Counted from the first letter of the stretch, positions 39,301 through 47,120 are shown. The stretch: 64,000 nucleotides of DNA from Chitinilyticum aquatile DSM 21506 (GCF_000430805.1 NZ_AUMS01000008.1:124001-188000), one strand, 5' to 3'. Translations and numbers: made by a program. The notes: generated by a model not told the origin, from the letters alone.

Positions 39301-39361
39301 CCGCCAGCGCCCCCAGCAGCACGAGGCCAGAGAGCACAGCCAGCAAGCGCCGCATGTGCAT
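36356..39361 (-). CDS. Membrane PAS-GGDEF-EAL c-di-GMP protein
   Basis: About 1001 residues from the ATG at 39361 (an in-frame start at 39481 adds 40 residues without hydrophobic character). Membrane helix (LLAVLSGLVLLGALAVVAWSS), a Cache-like periplasmic domain of about 240 residues, second helix (VGVAGLLCAGSLALLLYLLVQL), two PAS domains (VNATACSRLGYAENELL ... MRDISERR; SPEYDRLLGYQPGEL ... MTDITERK), GGDEF domain with intact RQGGDEFVVVL and EAL domain with GAEALIRWNHP and DDFGTGYSSL. Both catalytic cores look intact, so synthesis and breakdown are both possible. Alone; divergent from the LysE exporter. Confidence 0.94.
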   Translation of the reverse strand: MHMRRLLAVLSGLVLLGALAVVAWSSLRDYRESLKSAESHLDVLSLTLDEHVARTMENSLRSLQAIRSDDVFRACLNSTDRACLYAYLHSQAAGAPQFNSLAVLDRDGLLLASSLQFPVPAYNLSQLQYFRAARARSQRPFVLGEFQPDPSGQRDGLQLALPLIDKEGLFAGTLVAGINPDDLQRFFASVVRQPGVVVQLFRDDGVTLAHYPQRDAEIGRSIAHMGFFSGDFREKLSGVQYETGKLDNIERLLAWRRIDGWPMGVLLTLDTESTLEAWYTEIAINVGVAGLLCAGSLALLLYLLVQLRRMERTEADLYLTKVAVERGADMAIWIDMQGHIRYVNATACSRLGYAENELLNMRFKDINPDFHPDAWPKFWQSLRHKKHLFDELELCTRAGELFPIEAYSNYVQFKGEEYNCAVMRDISERRLAEQAIIKSEQQLRLALEASNTGLFDMPLEGRRTAITSPEYDRLLGYQPGELAETFDKWKDQVHPQDREQTIGALRDYYVGNSTQFSVEYRRRLKNGEYRWFLSRGRFVEFDYRGKPTRLIGTMTDITERKEAQDRIIELANFDAVTGLANRNLLRDELRLALAAAERFGRHLAVLFLDLDRFKTINDSLGHTAGDMVLAQVASRLRSVVGKTDILARQGGDEFVVVLNDIDGPLAAGSIADRILASFAAPFELDAGGFASSTSIGISIYPDDGADPDELIRNADVAMYQAKANGRGNYQFFTADMNARASERLVLESSMRRGLEQNEFVLYFQPQVSLQDGRIIGAEALIRWNHPEQGMIPPGKFIPVAEESRLIVPLGTWVLQESCRLAAAWAGQGLPPLTVAVNLSPLQFSQPNLVQLVKDCLHTYQLPARQLELEVTESVVMQDVDQVAATLDAFNALGVKLSIDDFGTGYSSLSYLKRFAFDKLKVDQSFVRDLSDDPNDTAIVLAIIGLGKTLGMSVLAEGVETRAQLDFLRQASTDSIQGFLFSKPVPEAEFVELVRKGISLSL

Positions 39362-39640
39362 GAACGACCGCGCATGTTCCTCGCTGTTTCGTGGAGTCTG
39401 GATTGGGGGCAAAATCGGAATTCCTGTTTTCTGATGACGCGATGATTCGTGATGCCGGCCAAGGGCCGGTGCACCCGCCACTGTGCATTATTCGCCATTC
39501 TTCAGAAAATGCAGCCCCCATTGCAAGGACTGCCCCGCAGCATCTGCCCCCGTCACGCCAGTCCGTTGCCGGACGTGGCCCTTCTGCCGCTTTTGCGCCA
39601 CAATGCTTCGCGGCCCGCCTTCGCGGGAGAAGGAATAGCG

Positions 39641-40255
39641 ATGCCCCTGGACCTGTTTTTCGCCTTCATTGTCACCACGCTCTTCATTTCAGCCACGCCG
39701 GGGCCGAACATGCTGCTGATGCTCAGTCACGGCGCCCGCTACGGCTGGCGTGCCACGCTGGCCACCATGGCGGGGGCGCTTTCCGGGCTGGCACTGCTGA
39801 TCGGCCTTTCCGCACTGGGGCTCGCCACCATCCTTGCGGCCTCGGCCGAGCTGTTTCTGGTGCTGAAGCTCGTCGGCGCCGCCTATCTGGTCTATCTGGG
39901 CTGGCAATGCTGGCGCGCTGGCATCGAACTGAAACTGCCGGCGGCGATGGGCGAAACGGCGCTGGCACGCTATCGCACCGGGCTGGCCGTGGCACTCTCG
40001 AACCCGAAGGCCATCCTCTTTGCCGGCGCCTTCCTGCCACAGTTCATCAATGCCCAGCTGCCGCAAGGCCCGCAATGGGCCATGCTGCTGGCGACGTTCT
40101 TCGTCATCGAATCAAGCTGGCAGCTCGCTTATGCCGTCGGCGGAGTCGGCCTCGCCCGCTGGCTGTCTGCGCCGCGCCGGGTACGCTTCTTCAACCGTGG
40201 CTGCGGGCTGGCCTTCTGGGCGGTCGGCGGCATGCTGGCGCTGGCAAAACGCTAA
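39641..40255 (+). CDS. LysE/RhtB-family amino-acid exporter
   Basis: 204 residues with six hydrophobic segments, the LysE/RhtB size. Signature ATPGPNMLLMLSHGARYGWRAT near residues 18-39 and GLAVALSNPKAILFAGAFLPQF in the middle. It exports amino acids or their derivatives; substrate not predictable. GGGAGAAGG precedes the ATG at 39641 and sets the start against a longer frame from 39449. A repeat copy follows five bases after the stop. A second LysE-type gene lies at 52505. Confidence 0.9.
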   Translation: MPLDLFFAFIVTTLFISATPGPNMLLMLSHGARYGWRATLATMAGALSGLALLIGLSALGLATILAASAELFLVLKLVGAAYLVYLGWQCWRAGIELKLPAAMGETALARYRTGLAVALSNPKAILFAGAFLPQFINAQLPQGPQWAMLLATFFVIESSWQLAYAVGGVGLARWLSAPRRVRFFNRGCGLAFWAVGGMLALAKR

Positions 40256-40260
40256 AACAA

Positions 40261-40310
40261 AGGGTATTGCCATACAATCCTTTAATTTAAAGGGCTGTAT
40301 GGCAATACCC
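40261..40310. repeat. Dispersed palindrome, copy 10 (well preserved)
   Basis: GGGTATTGCCATACAATCCTTT, loop, AAAGGGCTGTATGGCAATACCC. The stem is almost fully paired; the middle part CATACA/TGTATG differs from other copies on both sides at once. Confidence 0.87.
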
Positions 40311-40393
40311 GAAAAAGCATCATTCGTGCATGGCGCGCATGCCTGCAGCCCCCCTCATCGGCACACCGCAGGCTGACCGGACCCGCGGCTGGC

Positions 40394-41233
40394 TCAGACG
40401 CTGAAATCCAGATTGTCGATCAGCCGCGTCTTGCCCAGACGTGCCGCGACCAGAATGACGAGTTCATGATCGGTGTGCGTGGCGGGCTTCAGTGTTTTCG
40501 CATTGCGCACTTCGATGTAATCCACCTCCGCCCAGCCGCGCGTCAGCAGATCGCTGCTTGCTTCTTCCGCCAGTGCGGCGAAATCGCGCTCGCCAGCCAG
40601 AATCGCCTTGTGCATGCGCTCCAGATGGAAATGAATGCGGGGCGCTTCCGCGCGCTCGTCTGCCGAGAGATAGCCATTGCGGCTAGACAGCGCCAGCCCA
40701 TCCGGCGCCCGCCCGGTATCCACCGGAACAATGGTGATCGGCATGTTCAGCTCTTCCACCATGCTGCGGATCACGAAGAGCTGCTGGTAGTCCTTTTTGC
40801 CGAAGCAGGCCACGTCCGGCTGCACGATGTTGAAGAGTTTGGTCACGACAGTGGCCACACCTCGGAAATGCCCGGGGCGGAAGGCGCCGCACAGCTCGTC
40901 CTGGATGGCCGGCGGTTCGACCTTGTACTGCTGGATCACATGCGGGTAGAGCTCTTTTTCGTCCGGCGCAAAAATCACGGCGTTGCTGCAGCGTTCAGCC
41001 ACCAGCGCGGCATCCTGCTGCAGGGTGCGCGGATAACAGTCGAAATCCTCGCCTTGGCCAAACTGCAGGCGGTTGACGAAAATGCTGACCACCACGGCAT
41101 CGGCGTGCTTTTTGGCTTCTTCCACCAGTGCCATATGGCCGGCGTGCAGATTGCCCATGGTCGGTACGAAGGCCACGCGGGCCTGCTGTTTGCGCCAGGC
41201 GCGCAATTCGGAAATGGTATGGATGATTTGCAT
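40394..41233 (-). CDS. panC: Pantothenate synthetase PanC
   Basis: 279 residues. It condenses pantoate with beta-alanine using ATP. Motifs: [14 protein letters not shown] start, [15 protein letters not shown] (HxGH ATP site), [27 protein letters not shown] (here preceded by TGRAPDG). The ATG at 41233 gives the family N-terminus; a GTG five codons upstream is less likely. The usual FVNPLQF reads FVNRLQF here, a non-conservative change at a normally invariant Pro. Last gene of pcnB-folK-panB-transglutaminase-panC. Confidence 0.95.
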   Translation of the reverse strand: MQIIHTISELRAWRKQQARVAFVPTMGNLHAGHMALVEEAKKHADAVVVSIFVNRLQFGQGEDFDCYPRTLQQDAALVAERCSNAVIFAPDEKELYPHVIQQYKVEPPAIQDELCGAFRPGHFRGVATVVTKLFNIVQPDVACFGKKDYQQLFVIRSMVEELNMPITIVPVDTGRAPDGLALSSRNGYLSADERAEAPRIHFHLERMHKAILAGERDFAALAEEASSDLLTRGWAEVDYIEVRNAKTLKPATHTDHELVILVAARLGKTRLIDNLDFSV

Positions 41234-41262
41234 GGCTGTTCTCGACACGACAAATTGATTGT

Positions 41263-41877
41263 TCAGGAGAGGCCGTCTCCGGACGGCCAGTAATCGGCGG
41301 GGCGGGCGCGATAGCTTTGCCAGTCATGGCTGGCGCGGATCGCGGCAAGCACGGCGGGCAGGGGCTCGACCCAGAGCCCGGGGAAGGTCAGCTCGCCATC
41401 ACCGCTCGGGGTATAGGCCAGAGACTCTTCTGGAAATTCGAATTCGCACCGGATACCTGGCTTGGTATTGCCACGCGGGTCACAGCGATACCAGCCATGC
41501 CCATCCAGCCAGACCGCGGCAAAACCGTGCAGGCCATGCGTGGGCGAGCCGGGCGGCGGATCACTGCGCAAGAGGCGCTGATAACCCAGCGCGGCAGGCA
41601 GGCCATTGGCACGCAGCAAGGCCACCAGCAGGTGTGCCTTGGCAAAACACAACCCTGAACCTGCGGCCAGCACATCGGACGCCCGCCAGGGCATTTCCGT
41701 GCACTGGAAATCGAGGCTGTGGCGCACGTTGTCGCGCACCCAGAGAAAGGCGGTGCGAGCCGTGGCCAGCGCATCCGTATGCAGCAGCCGTGCCGCAAGC
41801 GCCCGCACCGCCGGATGCCGGTGGTCAATCGTCGCGCAGGCGCCCAGACAGGCAACCGGGTCGGGGCTATCCATCAA
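41263..41877 (-). CDS. Transglutaminase-like cysteine protease domain protein
   Basis: 204 residues, no signal peptide. Transglutaminase-fold triad visible: Cys77 in [20 protein letters not shown], His117 in [11 protein letters not shown] and Asp133 in WYRCDPRGN. Family members hydrolyse or transfer peptide amide groups; the substrate is unknown. It is embedded in the pantothenate operon: 7 bp after panB and 29 bp before panC, on the same strand, so it must be co-transcribed with them. There is no known role for such a protein in pantothenate synthesis. Confidence 0.82.
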   Translation of the reverse strand: MMDSPDPVACLGACATIDHRHPAVRALAARLLHTDALATARTAFLWVRDNVRHSLDFQCTEMPWRASDVLAAGSGLCFAKAHLLVALLRANGLPAALGYQRLLRSDPPPGSPTHGLHGFAAVWLDGHGWYRCDPRGNTKPGIRCEFEFPEESLAYTPSGDGELTFPGLWVEPLPAVLAAIRASHDWQSYRARPADYWPSGDGLS

Positions 41878-41884
41878 AGATGCA

Positions 41885-42673
41885 TCAGAAGCTGTGTTCG
41901 TCAGCCGGGAAGCTCATGCTCTTCACCGCCTGCACGTAATTCTCGATGGCACCCTGGATGCTGGATGCGCCCATCATGAAGTTCTTCACGAAGCGCGCCT
42001 TCTTGCCCGGATAGATGCCGAGCATGTCATGCAGCACCAGCACCTGGCCATCGACACCGACACCGGCCCCGATGCCGATGGTCGGCACAGCCACCGCCTC
42101 GGTAACCGCGCGGCCGACACTGGCCGGCACCATTTCCATCAGGATCATGCCGGCGCCAGCAGCCTCCAGCGCCTGGGCGTCGGCAATCAGCGCGGCGCCA
42201 CCATCGTCCTTGCCCTGCACCTTGTAGCCACCGTAGGCATGCACCGACTGCGGCTGCAGGCCGATGTGCGCACACACCGGAATGCCGCGACGCGCGAGGA
42301 ACTCGACCGTTTCCAGCATCACGCTGCCGCCTTCGATCTTGACCATCTCGGCGCCGGCTGCCATCAGCTCGGCCGCATTGGCGAAGGTGGCCTGCGGGCT
42401 GACCTGCGAGGTGCCGAAGCTCATGTCGGCCAGCACCAGTGCATTCTTGTTGCCACGCGCCACGCAGGCAGTGTGGTAGACCATGTCGCGCTGCGTGACA
42501 GGCAGGGTGGATGCCTGCCCCTGGATGACATTACCGAGCGAATCGCCCACCAGCAGGATATCGACGCCGCTGCTATCAAGCAGCGCGGCAAAACTTGCGT
42601 CGTAACAGGTGAGCATGGCGATTTTCTGGCCGTCCTGCTTCATTTTGGCCAGCGTGGTCAGCGTAACTTTCAT
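41885..42673 (-). CDS. panB: 3-methyl-2-oxobutanoate hydroxymethyltransferase PanB
   Basis: 262 residues. It adds a hydroxymethyl group from methylene-THF to ketoisovalerate, giving ketopantoate. Motifs: [66 protein letters not shown], and [21 protein letters not shown]. Start at 42673 matches the family ([12 protein letters not shown]). Second biosynthetic gene of the operon, 98 bp after folK. Confidence 0.97.
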   Translation of the reverse strand: MKVTLTTLAKMKQDGQKIAMLTCYDASFAALLDSSGVDILLVGDSLGNVIQGQASTLPVTQRDMVYHTACVARGNKNALVLADMSFGTSQVSPQATFANAAELMAAGAEMVKIEGGSVMLETVEFLARRGIPVCAHIGLQPQSVHAYGGYKVQGKDDGGAALIADAQALEAAGAGMILMEMVPASVGRAVTEAVAVPTIGIGAGVGVDGQVLVLHDMLGIYPGKKARFVKNFMMGASSIQGAIENYVQAVKSMSFPADEHSF

Positions 42674-42771
42674 CGTGGGTTTCCGTAGCAAAGTGACTGG
42701 GCACACTTGTGATGCACCGCAAGGCATTCACGGCACCGCATACAGCGCCGGAAACGCCAGTGTACCCAAGC

Positions 42772-43272
42772 TCAGGCCGCCGGCACAGCCAGCCGCGTCA
42801 AGTTCTGGTCAGCAACATGCGGTAAAAATGCCGCCGCCGGGCCGAGGCCGGGAATATGCAGTTCCGGTGCCAGCTCCAGCAGGGGCAACAGCACGAAGGC
42901 TCGCTCGTGCATGCGCGGATGCGGCAGGGTCAGCGTAGTGGACGCCAGCACCGCGTCGCCGTGCAGCAGTACGTCCAGATCCAGCGTGCGCGGGGCGTTG
43001 CGGAAAGTACGCACCCGCCCGAGCTGCTGCTCGATGTCGAGCAGCGCGTCGAGCAGCTGCTGCGGCGCGAGTGTCGTGCTGACCGCCGCCACCGCATTCA
43101 CGAAATCCGGCTGGTCGGCGTAGCCGACCGGCGCGCTGGCATAGAAGGAGGACGTAGCCTGCAGAGTCAACGCGGGGTGCGCAGCAATCGCCGCCAGGGC
43201 GGCCTGCAACTGTGCCACGGGGTCGCCCAGATTGGCACCCAGCGCGATATAGGCACAAACGGATGAATTCAT
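42772..43272 (-). CDS. folK: 2-amino-4-hydroxy-6-hydroxymethyldihydropteridine pyrophosphokinase FolK
   Basis: 166 residues. It transfers pyrophosphate from ATP to the pterin in folate synthesis. AYIALGANLGDP, SSFYASAPVGYADQPDFVNAVA, and RTLDLDVLLHGD ... LPHPRMHERAFVLLPLLELAP are the HPPK signatures. Start ATG at 43272. Sits between pcnB and panB in the same direction, as in many proteobacteria. Confidence 0.96.
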   Translation of the reverse strand: MNSSVCAYIALGANLGDPVAQLQAALAAIAAHPALTLQATSSFYASAPVGYADQPDFVNAVAAVSTTLAPQQLLDALLDIEQQLGRVRTFRNAPRTLDLDVLLHGDAVLASTTLTLPHPRMHERAFVLLPLLELAPELHIPGLGPAAAFLPHVADQNLTRLAVPAA

Positions 43273-43320
43273 TGAGTGATCCGGCCGGGGTAGCACGCTG
43301 CCACGGCAAGCAACAATACA

Positions 43321-43369
43321 GGGTATATGACTAAAGCCAATACACAACAAAGGCTGCAGTCACATACCC
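43321..43369. repeat. Dispersed palindrome, copy 11
   Basis: GGGTATATGACTAAAGCC, loop, GGCTGCAGTCACATACCC. Outer and inner stems pair with a few mismatches. Between pcnB (stop 25 bp away) and folK, inside the presumed operon. Confidence 0.8.
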
Positions 43370-43394
43370 GACCAATACAGTCAGCGCAAGCGGT

Positions 43395-44738
43395 TCACTC
43401 GCCCGACTGGCCTGCTGCGGGCTTGCGGCGGCGACGCGGCTTGCTGCGCTTGGCTCCGGCTGCCGGGGCTTCCTGCTTCTCGCGCGGCACGCTGGCAATC
43501 AGGCTGGAACGCATCACATCATCGGCAAACTGGAATTTATTCCACCATTCCGCGAGTTCCTTGTCCGCAAGGCCGCACTCGGCACGCAGCTCCAGAAAAT
43601 CGTAGGCAGCGCGGAAGCGCTGCTGCTCCATCAGGCGGAAAGGACGCTGGCCGACGCGCTGCTCGAAACGCGGCTGCAGGAGCCAGATTTCCTTCATCGC
43701 GGCGCCATAGCGGTTCGGTATCGCCAGCCGGCGCGACACCTTGGCATCGACCTCGTTCATCGCATCGACGAGCGCCGGCACGGAATGCTCGCCGGCGGCT
43801 TTCTTCTTCTGCCACAGCGCCTCGACTTCGTGCCACAGCAGCGTGGCAAACATGAAGCCGGCCGACACCGGCTTGTCATCACGGATGCGCGCATCGGTAT
43901 TGTCGAGCGCCTTCTTCAGGAAAGCGGCGGTCGACGCCTGCGACACCAGCTTGTCGAGCAGCGGGAACAGCGGCTTGTGCAGGCCGTTTTCGCGCAGCGC
44001 GGTCAGGCAATCCCAGGCACGGCCCGAGAGCAGCAGCTTCATCATTTCATCGAACAGCCGTGCCGACGGGATGTTTTCCAGCAGGCGCGCATGCACGGCG
44101 ATCGGCGCTTTCGTCGCCGGAGCGATGGCCAGGTCCAGCTTGGTCGCCAGGCGCACGGCACGCAGCATGCGCACCGGATCTTCGTGATAACGCTTCACCG
44201 GGTCGCCGATCATCGCCAGCTTGCGGCTTTCCAGATCACTCACGCCGTGGTGGAAGTCGATGATGACTTCGCGGTTCGGATCGTAATACAGCGCATTCAC
44301 CGTGAAGTCGCGCCGCGAGGCGTCTTCCTCGATCGTGCCGTAAACATTGTCGCGCAGGATGCGCCCGGATTCGTCGGTCGGCGCGTCGCTCGCGCCGCGG
44401 AAGGTCGTCACCTCGATGATTTCCTCGCCACCGCGCTCGAAGAACGGCACGTGCACGATGCGGAAACGCTTGCCGATGATGCGCGAGCGGTGGAAGACAT
44501 GGCGCACCTGCTCAGGCGTGGCATTGGTAGCCACATCGAAATCCTTGGGCGACTTGCCCAGCATCAGGTCACGCACGGCGCCGCCGACCACATAGGCCTC
44601 GAAGCCGGCATCCTGCAGGCGGTCACAGACCTTCAGTGCGGCAGAATGCAGCTGGTCGCGGCGGATGCCGTAATGCTTGGCATGCAGCACCTGCTTGCCG
44701 GGACGGCGCAACACCTTGCCGATGAGTTTACGAATCAT
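43395..44738 (-). CDS. pcnB: Poly(A) polymerase I PcnB
   Basis: 447 residues. It adds poly(A) tails to RNA 3' ends, promoting decay. Class II nucleotidyltransferase head: AYVVGGAVRDLMLGKSPKDFDVATNATPEQV, with RRDFTVNALYYD and HEDPVRMLRAVRLATKLDLAI; the C-terminus is a very basic tail (KRSKPRRRRKP) as in E. coli PAP I. The ATG at 44738 gives the typical short basic N-terminus. First gene of the folK-pan operon. A perfect TATAAT lies 40 bp upstream. Confidence 0.96.
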   Translation of the reverse strand: MIRKLIGKVLRRPGKQVLHAKHYGIRRDQLHSAALKVCDRLQDAGFEAYVVGGAVRDLMLGKSPKDFDVATNATPEQVRHVFHRSRIIGKRFRIVHVPFFERGGEEIIEVTTFRGASDAPTDESGRILRDNVYGTIEEDASRRDFTVNALYYDPNREVIIDFHHGVSDLESRKLAMIGDPVKRYHEDPVRMLRAVRLATKLDLAIAPATKAPIAVHARLLENIPSARLFDEMMKLLLSGRAWDCLTALRENGLHKPLFPLLDKLVSQASTAAFLKKALDNTDARIRDDKPVSAGFMFATLLWHEVEALWQKKKAAGEHSVPALVDAMNEVDAKVSRRLAIPNRYGAAMKEIWLLQPRFEQRVGQRPFRLMEQQRFRAAYDFLELRAECGLADKELAEWWNKFQFADDVMRSSLIASVPREKQEAPAAGAKRSKPRRRRKPAAGQSGE

Positions 44739-44777
44739 GGATGACTCTTGTTGGTAAAACACGCAATAAAGGCGGGG

Positions 44778-44806
44778 ATTATACCGCCAGAATGCCCGAA
44801 TACGAC
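44778..44806 (-). promoter_or_regulatory. Possible promoter of the pcnB-folK-pan operon
   Basis: On the minus strand a perfect TATAAT (44783-44778), 40 bp before the pcnB start. The -35 at the right distance (GTCGTA) is poor. Confidence 0.4.
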
Positions 44807-44947
44807 GATTGTCTTGACAGTCAGCAAGCGGCCCTCCGCCCGCCACCAGCGCGGCACTGTATTGCCACAGCCACAACGCCACTGTCGCTTGCTGCAGGGC
44901 AGCATATGCCGCATGCTTCCGGCATGCTACTCACCGGGAATCCGTCC

Positions 44948-45793
44948 ATGCCTGCCTGCCGCTACCACCTGCTCAATGTCTTTGCCGAAAGCCATTTCGG
45001 CGGCAACCCGCTCGCCGTATTCCCCGACGCACGCGGGCTGGACACCGCCACGATGCAGGCGATTGCCCGGCAGCTCAGCCTGTCGGAAACCACCTTTGTC
45101 ACCCCGTCGGACAAGGCCACTGTACGCGTGCGCATTTTCACACCCGGCTACGAGTTGCCGTTTGCCGGTCACCCGACACTGGGAACGGCCTGGCTGGTGA
45201 ACCGCCTGCAGCGCTGCGGCGGCCAGGTCACGCTCGAATTGCCGGCCGGCATCATTCCGGTTGCTGTGGGCGAACACGACGCCACGCTGACCGCCAACGC
45301 CCCAGCCTATCGCGTCGGCCCCGGCAGGACTGAGCTGGCGGAGGTGCTCGGCATTCGTGCAGCAGATTTCGCCGGCGAGCCCACCTTCGTGAATTGCGGT
45401 ACTGAGCAGCTGATGGTGCCGCTGGCCAGCAGCGACGCCGTCAGCCGTTGCAAACCCGATTACGCCGGTTTCGAGCGCTTCGCAGGCAATGCCGACGGCA
45501 TCGCTGGCGCCTACGTGTGGGCAGCGGAAGGCGCGGTCTGGCCGGCCCGCTATTTCTGGACGCAGCACGGGCAGGTCAGCGAGGATTACGGCACCGGATC
45601 GGCCTGCGCCAATCTGGGTGCCTACCTGCTGCGCCAGGGCGCGAGCCTGCCGCTCTCACAGAAGATTACTCAGGGGTATCTAACCGGGCGCGAAGCGATT
45701 CTTGGGCTGCAGATCGATACAGATGGATGTATCAAGGTCAGCGGGCGGGTCATCGACATCGGCAGCGGTGAGTTGCTGCTGCCCGGCCGCTGA
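44948..45793 (+). CDS. PhzF-family isomerase/epimerase-like protein
   Basis: 281 residues, the usual length. Family opening YHLLNVFAESHFGGNPLAVFPDA, followed by the active-site Glu region SETTFV, FTPGYELPFAGHPTLGTAWLV, and in the second half DYGTGSACANLGAYLL. PhzF proteins have a diaminopimelate-epimerase fold; most have unknown substrates. Start at the ATG 44948, giving the conserved N-terminus; the longer frame is not coding-like. Divergent from pcnB. Confidence 0.9.
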   Translation: MPACRYHLLNVFAESHFGGNPLAVFPDARGLDTATMQAIARQLSLSETTFVTPSDKATVRVRIFTPGYELPFAGHPTLGTAWLVNRLQRCGGQVTLELPAGIIPVAVGEHDATLTANAPAYRVGPGRTELAEVLGIRAADFAGEPTFVNCGTEQLMVPLASSDAVSRCKPDYAGFERFAGNADGIAGAYVWAAEGAVWPARYFWTQHGQVSEDYGTGSACANLGAYLLRQGASLPLSQKITQGYLTGREAILGLQIDTDGCIKVSGRVIDIGSGELLLPGR

Positions 45794-45837
45794 AACGGCA
45801 AGGGCTGCAGCCAGTCTGGCGCAGCCATCACAAACAG

Positions 45838-45868
45838 ATGCCGGCAGCGCACGAGGCGGAGCCGGCAT
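45838..45868 (+). terminator. Weak candidate terminator after the PhzF-family gene
   Basis: ATGCCGGC / GCCGGCAT, perfect eight-bp stem with a 15-base loop, followed by GTCGTTTT. The T-run is short and displaced. Confidence 0.35.
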
Positions 45869-45935
45869 GTCGTTTTGCGCTACCGGCGCCGGCCCGGCTC
45901 AAGGCCGGGAATGACCGGTTCAGGCGCAAGCCCTG

Positions 45936-46043
45936 TTACGCAACAGCAGTTTCCAGATAATCCAGCCAGAGCTGGATCCAGATCGGGGTCGGCGGAACGA
46001 TGTGCTGGGTCAGGGTCAGATGGTCAGCTTCTTGCAAGCTCAT
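45936..46043 (-). CDS. 35-residue small ORF, hydrophobic C-terminal half
   Basis: Sequence begins MSLQEADHLTLTQHIVPP and continues TPIWIQLWLDYLETAVA. It has an ATG with GGAG six bases upstream and a TAA stop, in a gene-poor 490-bp gap. The second half could form an amphipathic or short membrane helix with two Trp. I recognise no family. It might be a small regulatory or membrane peptide or a leader peptide; nothing on the same strand directly downstream supports attenuation, since the PhzF-family gene is on the other strand. Support is the ribosome site and the empty surroundings only. Confidence 0.5.
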   Translation of the reverse strand: MSLQEADHLTLTQHIVPPTPIWIQLWLDYLETAVA

Positions 46044-46103
46044 GATGGTCTCCACAGGGAGTAAATAACCTCTCCACCATCCGCCTCATGCTGCAGCGCA
46101 ACA

Positions 46104-46117
46104 TTGACATGGATCAT
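46104..46117. promoter_or_regulatory. FNR/CRP-like box upstream of the small ORF
   Basis: TTGAC ATGG ATCAT, eight of ten conserved positions of the FNR site (TTGAT N4 ATCAA). It is 60 bp upstream of the small ORF start. No well-placed -10 element was found, so this is tentative. Confidence 0.3.
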
Positions 46118-46196
46118 GTTTGCGCCATTCCATCCGCATTTTCCGGGCATCCCGCCTGGCATTTTGCGAAACCATGTACTAGTGCAATCAAACGGC

Positions 46197-46215
46197 AATA
46201 TTCAGCGTGAATATT
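46197..46215. promoter_or_regulatory. Perfect dyad, operator-like
   Basis: AATATTCA GCG TGAATATT: eight-base arms and a three-base centre without mismatch, in AT-rich intergenic DNA. The regulator is unknown. Confidence 0.4.
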
Positions 46216-46285
46216 CGTTATCTCCCGGTAATAAAACCGTCAGCGAAGCTCCTGCACCGCTCTTCTGCGGCAAGACCCCAGCCGG

Positions 46286-47104
46286 CTACTGCCAGAATGC
46301 GGCATCCAGCCGCAGGGTCTGCTGTACTCCGGCATGCCCCGGATTATCCAGCCAGACGCGCAACTCGGGCGCCCCACCCGCCGGCAGGGCGATCTGCCAG
46401 CGGGCCAGCGTGACTTCCCTGCCCTGCCGGAAAAGGCTGTTCTCCGGGCCGTGCACGCTGTCACGCGCAAAACGCCCGAAGTCGTCGAGCGTGGGCGACG
46501 CGGCCGTTTCCGCCAGCAATTGCCGGATGCGCTGCAGCCGCTGCACACTGCTCGCCCCGGGTTTATCCTGCCCGCCGGTCAGTGCGGCATCGAAATAGTG
46601 ATTGGCGTGCGCGAGGCTGCCCTGCTGCTGCCGCGTCAGGCGGTAGCGTCCTTCCGTGCCGACTTCCACCAGCAGGATTTCGCGCGCATCGGCAACCAGG
46701 TAGAAACCGGCCCGCGCCGATCCGAACAACGCGGGAGCGGCATCAACAACGTTCTCCACCGTGTGGGACTGCCGCAGAATCTGCGCGATCCGCCCCTGCC
46801 GGCCCGGCTGATCATCACGCAGCGCACGAGGCAGGCCACTGGCTGCCGCCGTCACCACCGTCAGCCCCGCCTCGTTCACGCCGGCCTTGATGCCCGGCAT
46901 GCGGCCGCTGTCGGCAAAGAGGCCGAGATAAGCCAGCCCGCCGGTAGGGCGCAGCAGGCGCAATGACTGCACATGATCGGGAGCCCAGTCGCGGTTCTTG
47001 GCGAGCAGCACGCCACCGGGCGTGACACTGGCCCAGAGCGTGCAGGCCTGCGCCGGTACTGCCAACAGCAGCGCCGGCAACATCAGCAACGCGGATCTGT
47101 TCAT
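46286..47104 (-). CDS. Exported Ntn-hydrolase (choloylglycine hydrolase/acyltransferase-like)
   Basis: 272 residues. Signal peptide MNRSALLMLPALLLAVPAQA is followed directly by Cys21 (CTLWASVTPGGVLLAKNRDW), so signal cleavage would expose Cys as the N-terminal nucleophile, as in the choloylglycine hydrolase/AAT group. KNRDW and GVNEAGLTVVTAA fit that fold. It should cleave an amide bond in the periplasm; the substrate is unknown. Just before the ATG (47104) the minus strand has 11 G in a row, in the place where a Shine-Dalgarno would lie. A longer frame from 47149 reads through the tract as QGGGAA and would put 15 residues before the signal peptide. Confidence 0.82.
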   Translation of the reverse strand: MNRSALLMLPALLLAVPAQACTLWASVTPGGVLLAKNRDWAPDHVQSLRLLRPTGGLAYLGLFADSGRMPGIKAGVNEAGLTVVTAAASGLPRALRDDQPGRQGRIAQILRQSHTVENVVDAAPALFGSARAGFYLVADAREILLVEVGTEGRYRLTRQQQGSLAHANHYFDAALTGGQDKPGASSVQRLQRIRQLLAETAASPTLDDFGRFARDSVHGPENSLFRQGREVTLARWQIALPAGGAPELRVWLDNPGHAGVQQTLRLDAAFWQ

Positions 47105-47109
47105 TGCAG

Positions 47110-47120
47110 CCCCCCCCCCC
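47110..47120 (-). repeat. Poly-G tract (11 G) at the ribosome-binding position
   Basis: Eleven uninterrupted C on the plus strand, G on the minus strand, ending five bases before the ATG of the Ntn-hydrolase gene. The longest homopolymer I noticed in the window. Such tracts change length by slippage. Confidence 0.85.

Larger units (their letters stand above)
46044..46285. other. Non-coding stretch between the small ORF and the Ntn hydrolase gene
   Basis: Less GC-rich than its surroundings. It holds an FNR-like site (46104-46117) and a perfect short palindrome (46197-46215), described separately. No convincing coding frame is seen in it. Confidence 0.5.

Noticed and set aside
44814-44842. Perfect TTGACA as a promoter for the PhzF-family gene
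   Set aside because: No acceptable -10 element 16-18 bp downstream; the region is very GC-rich.
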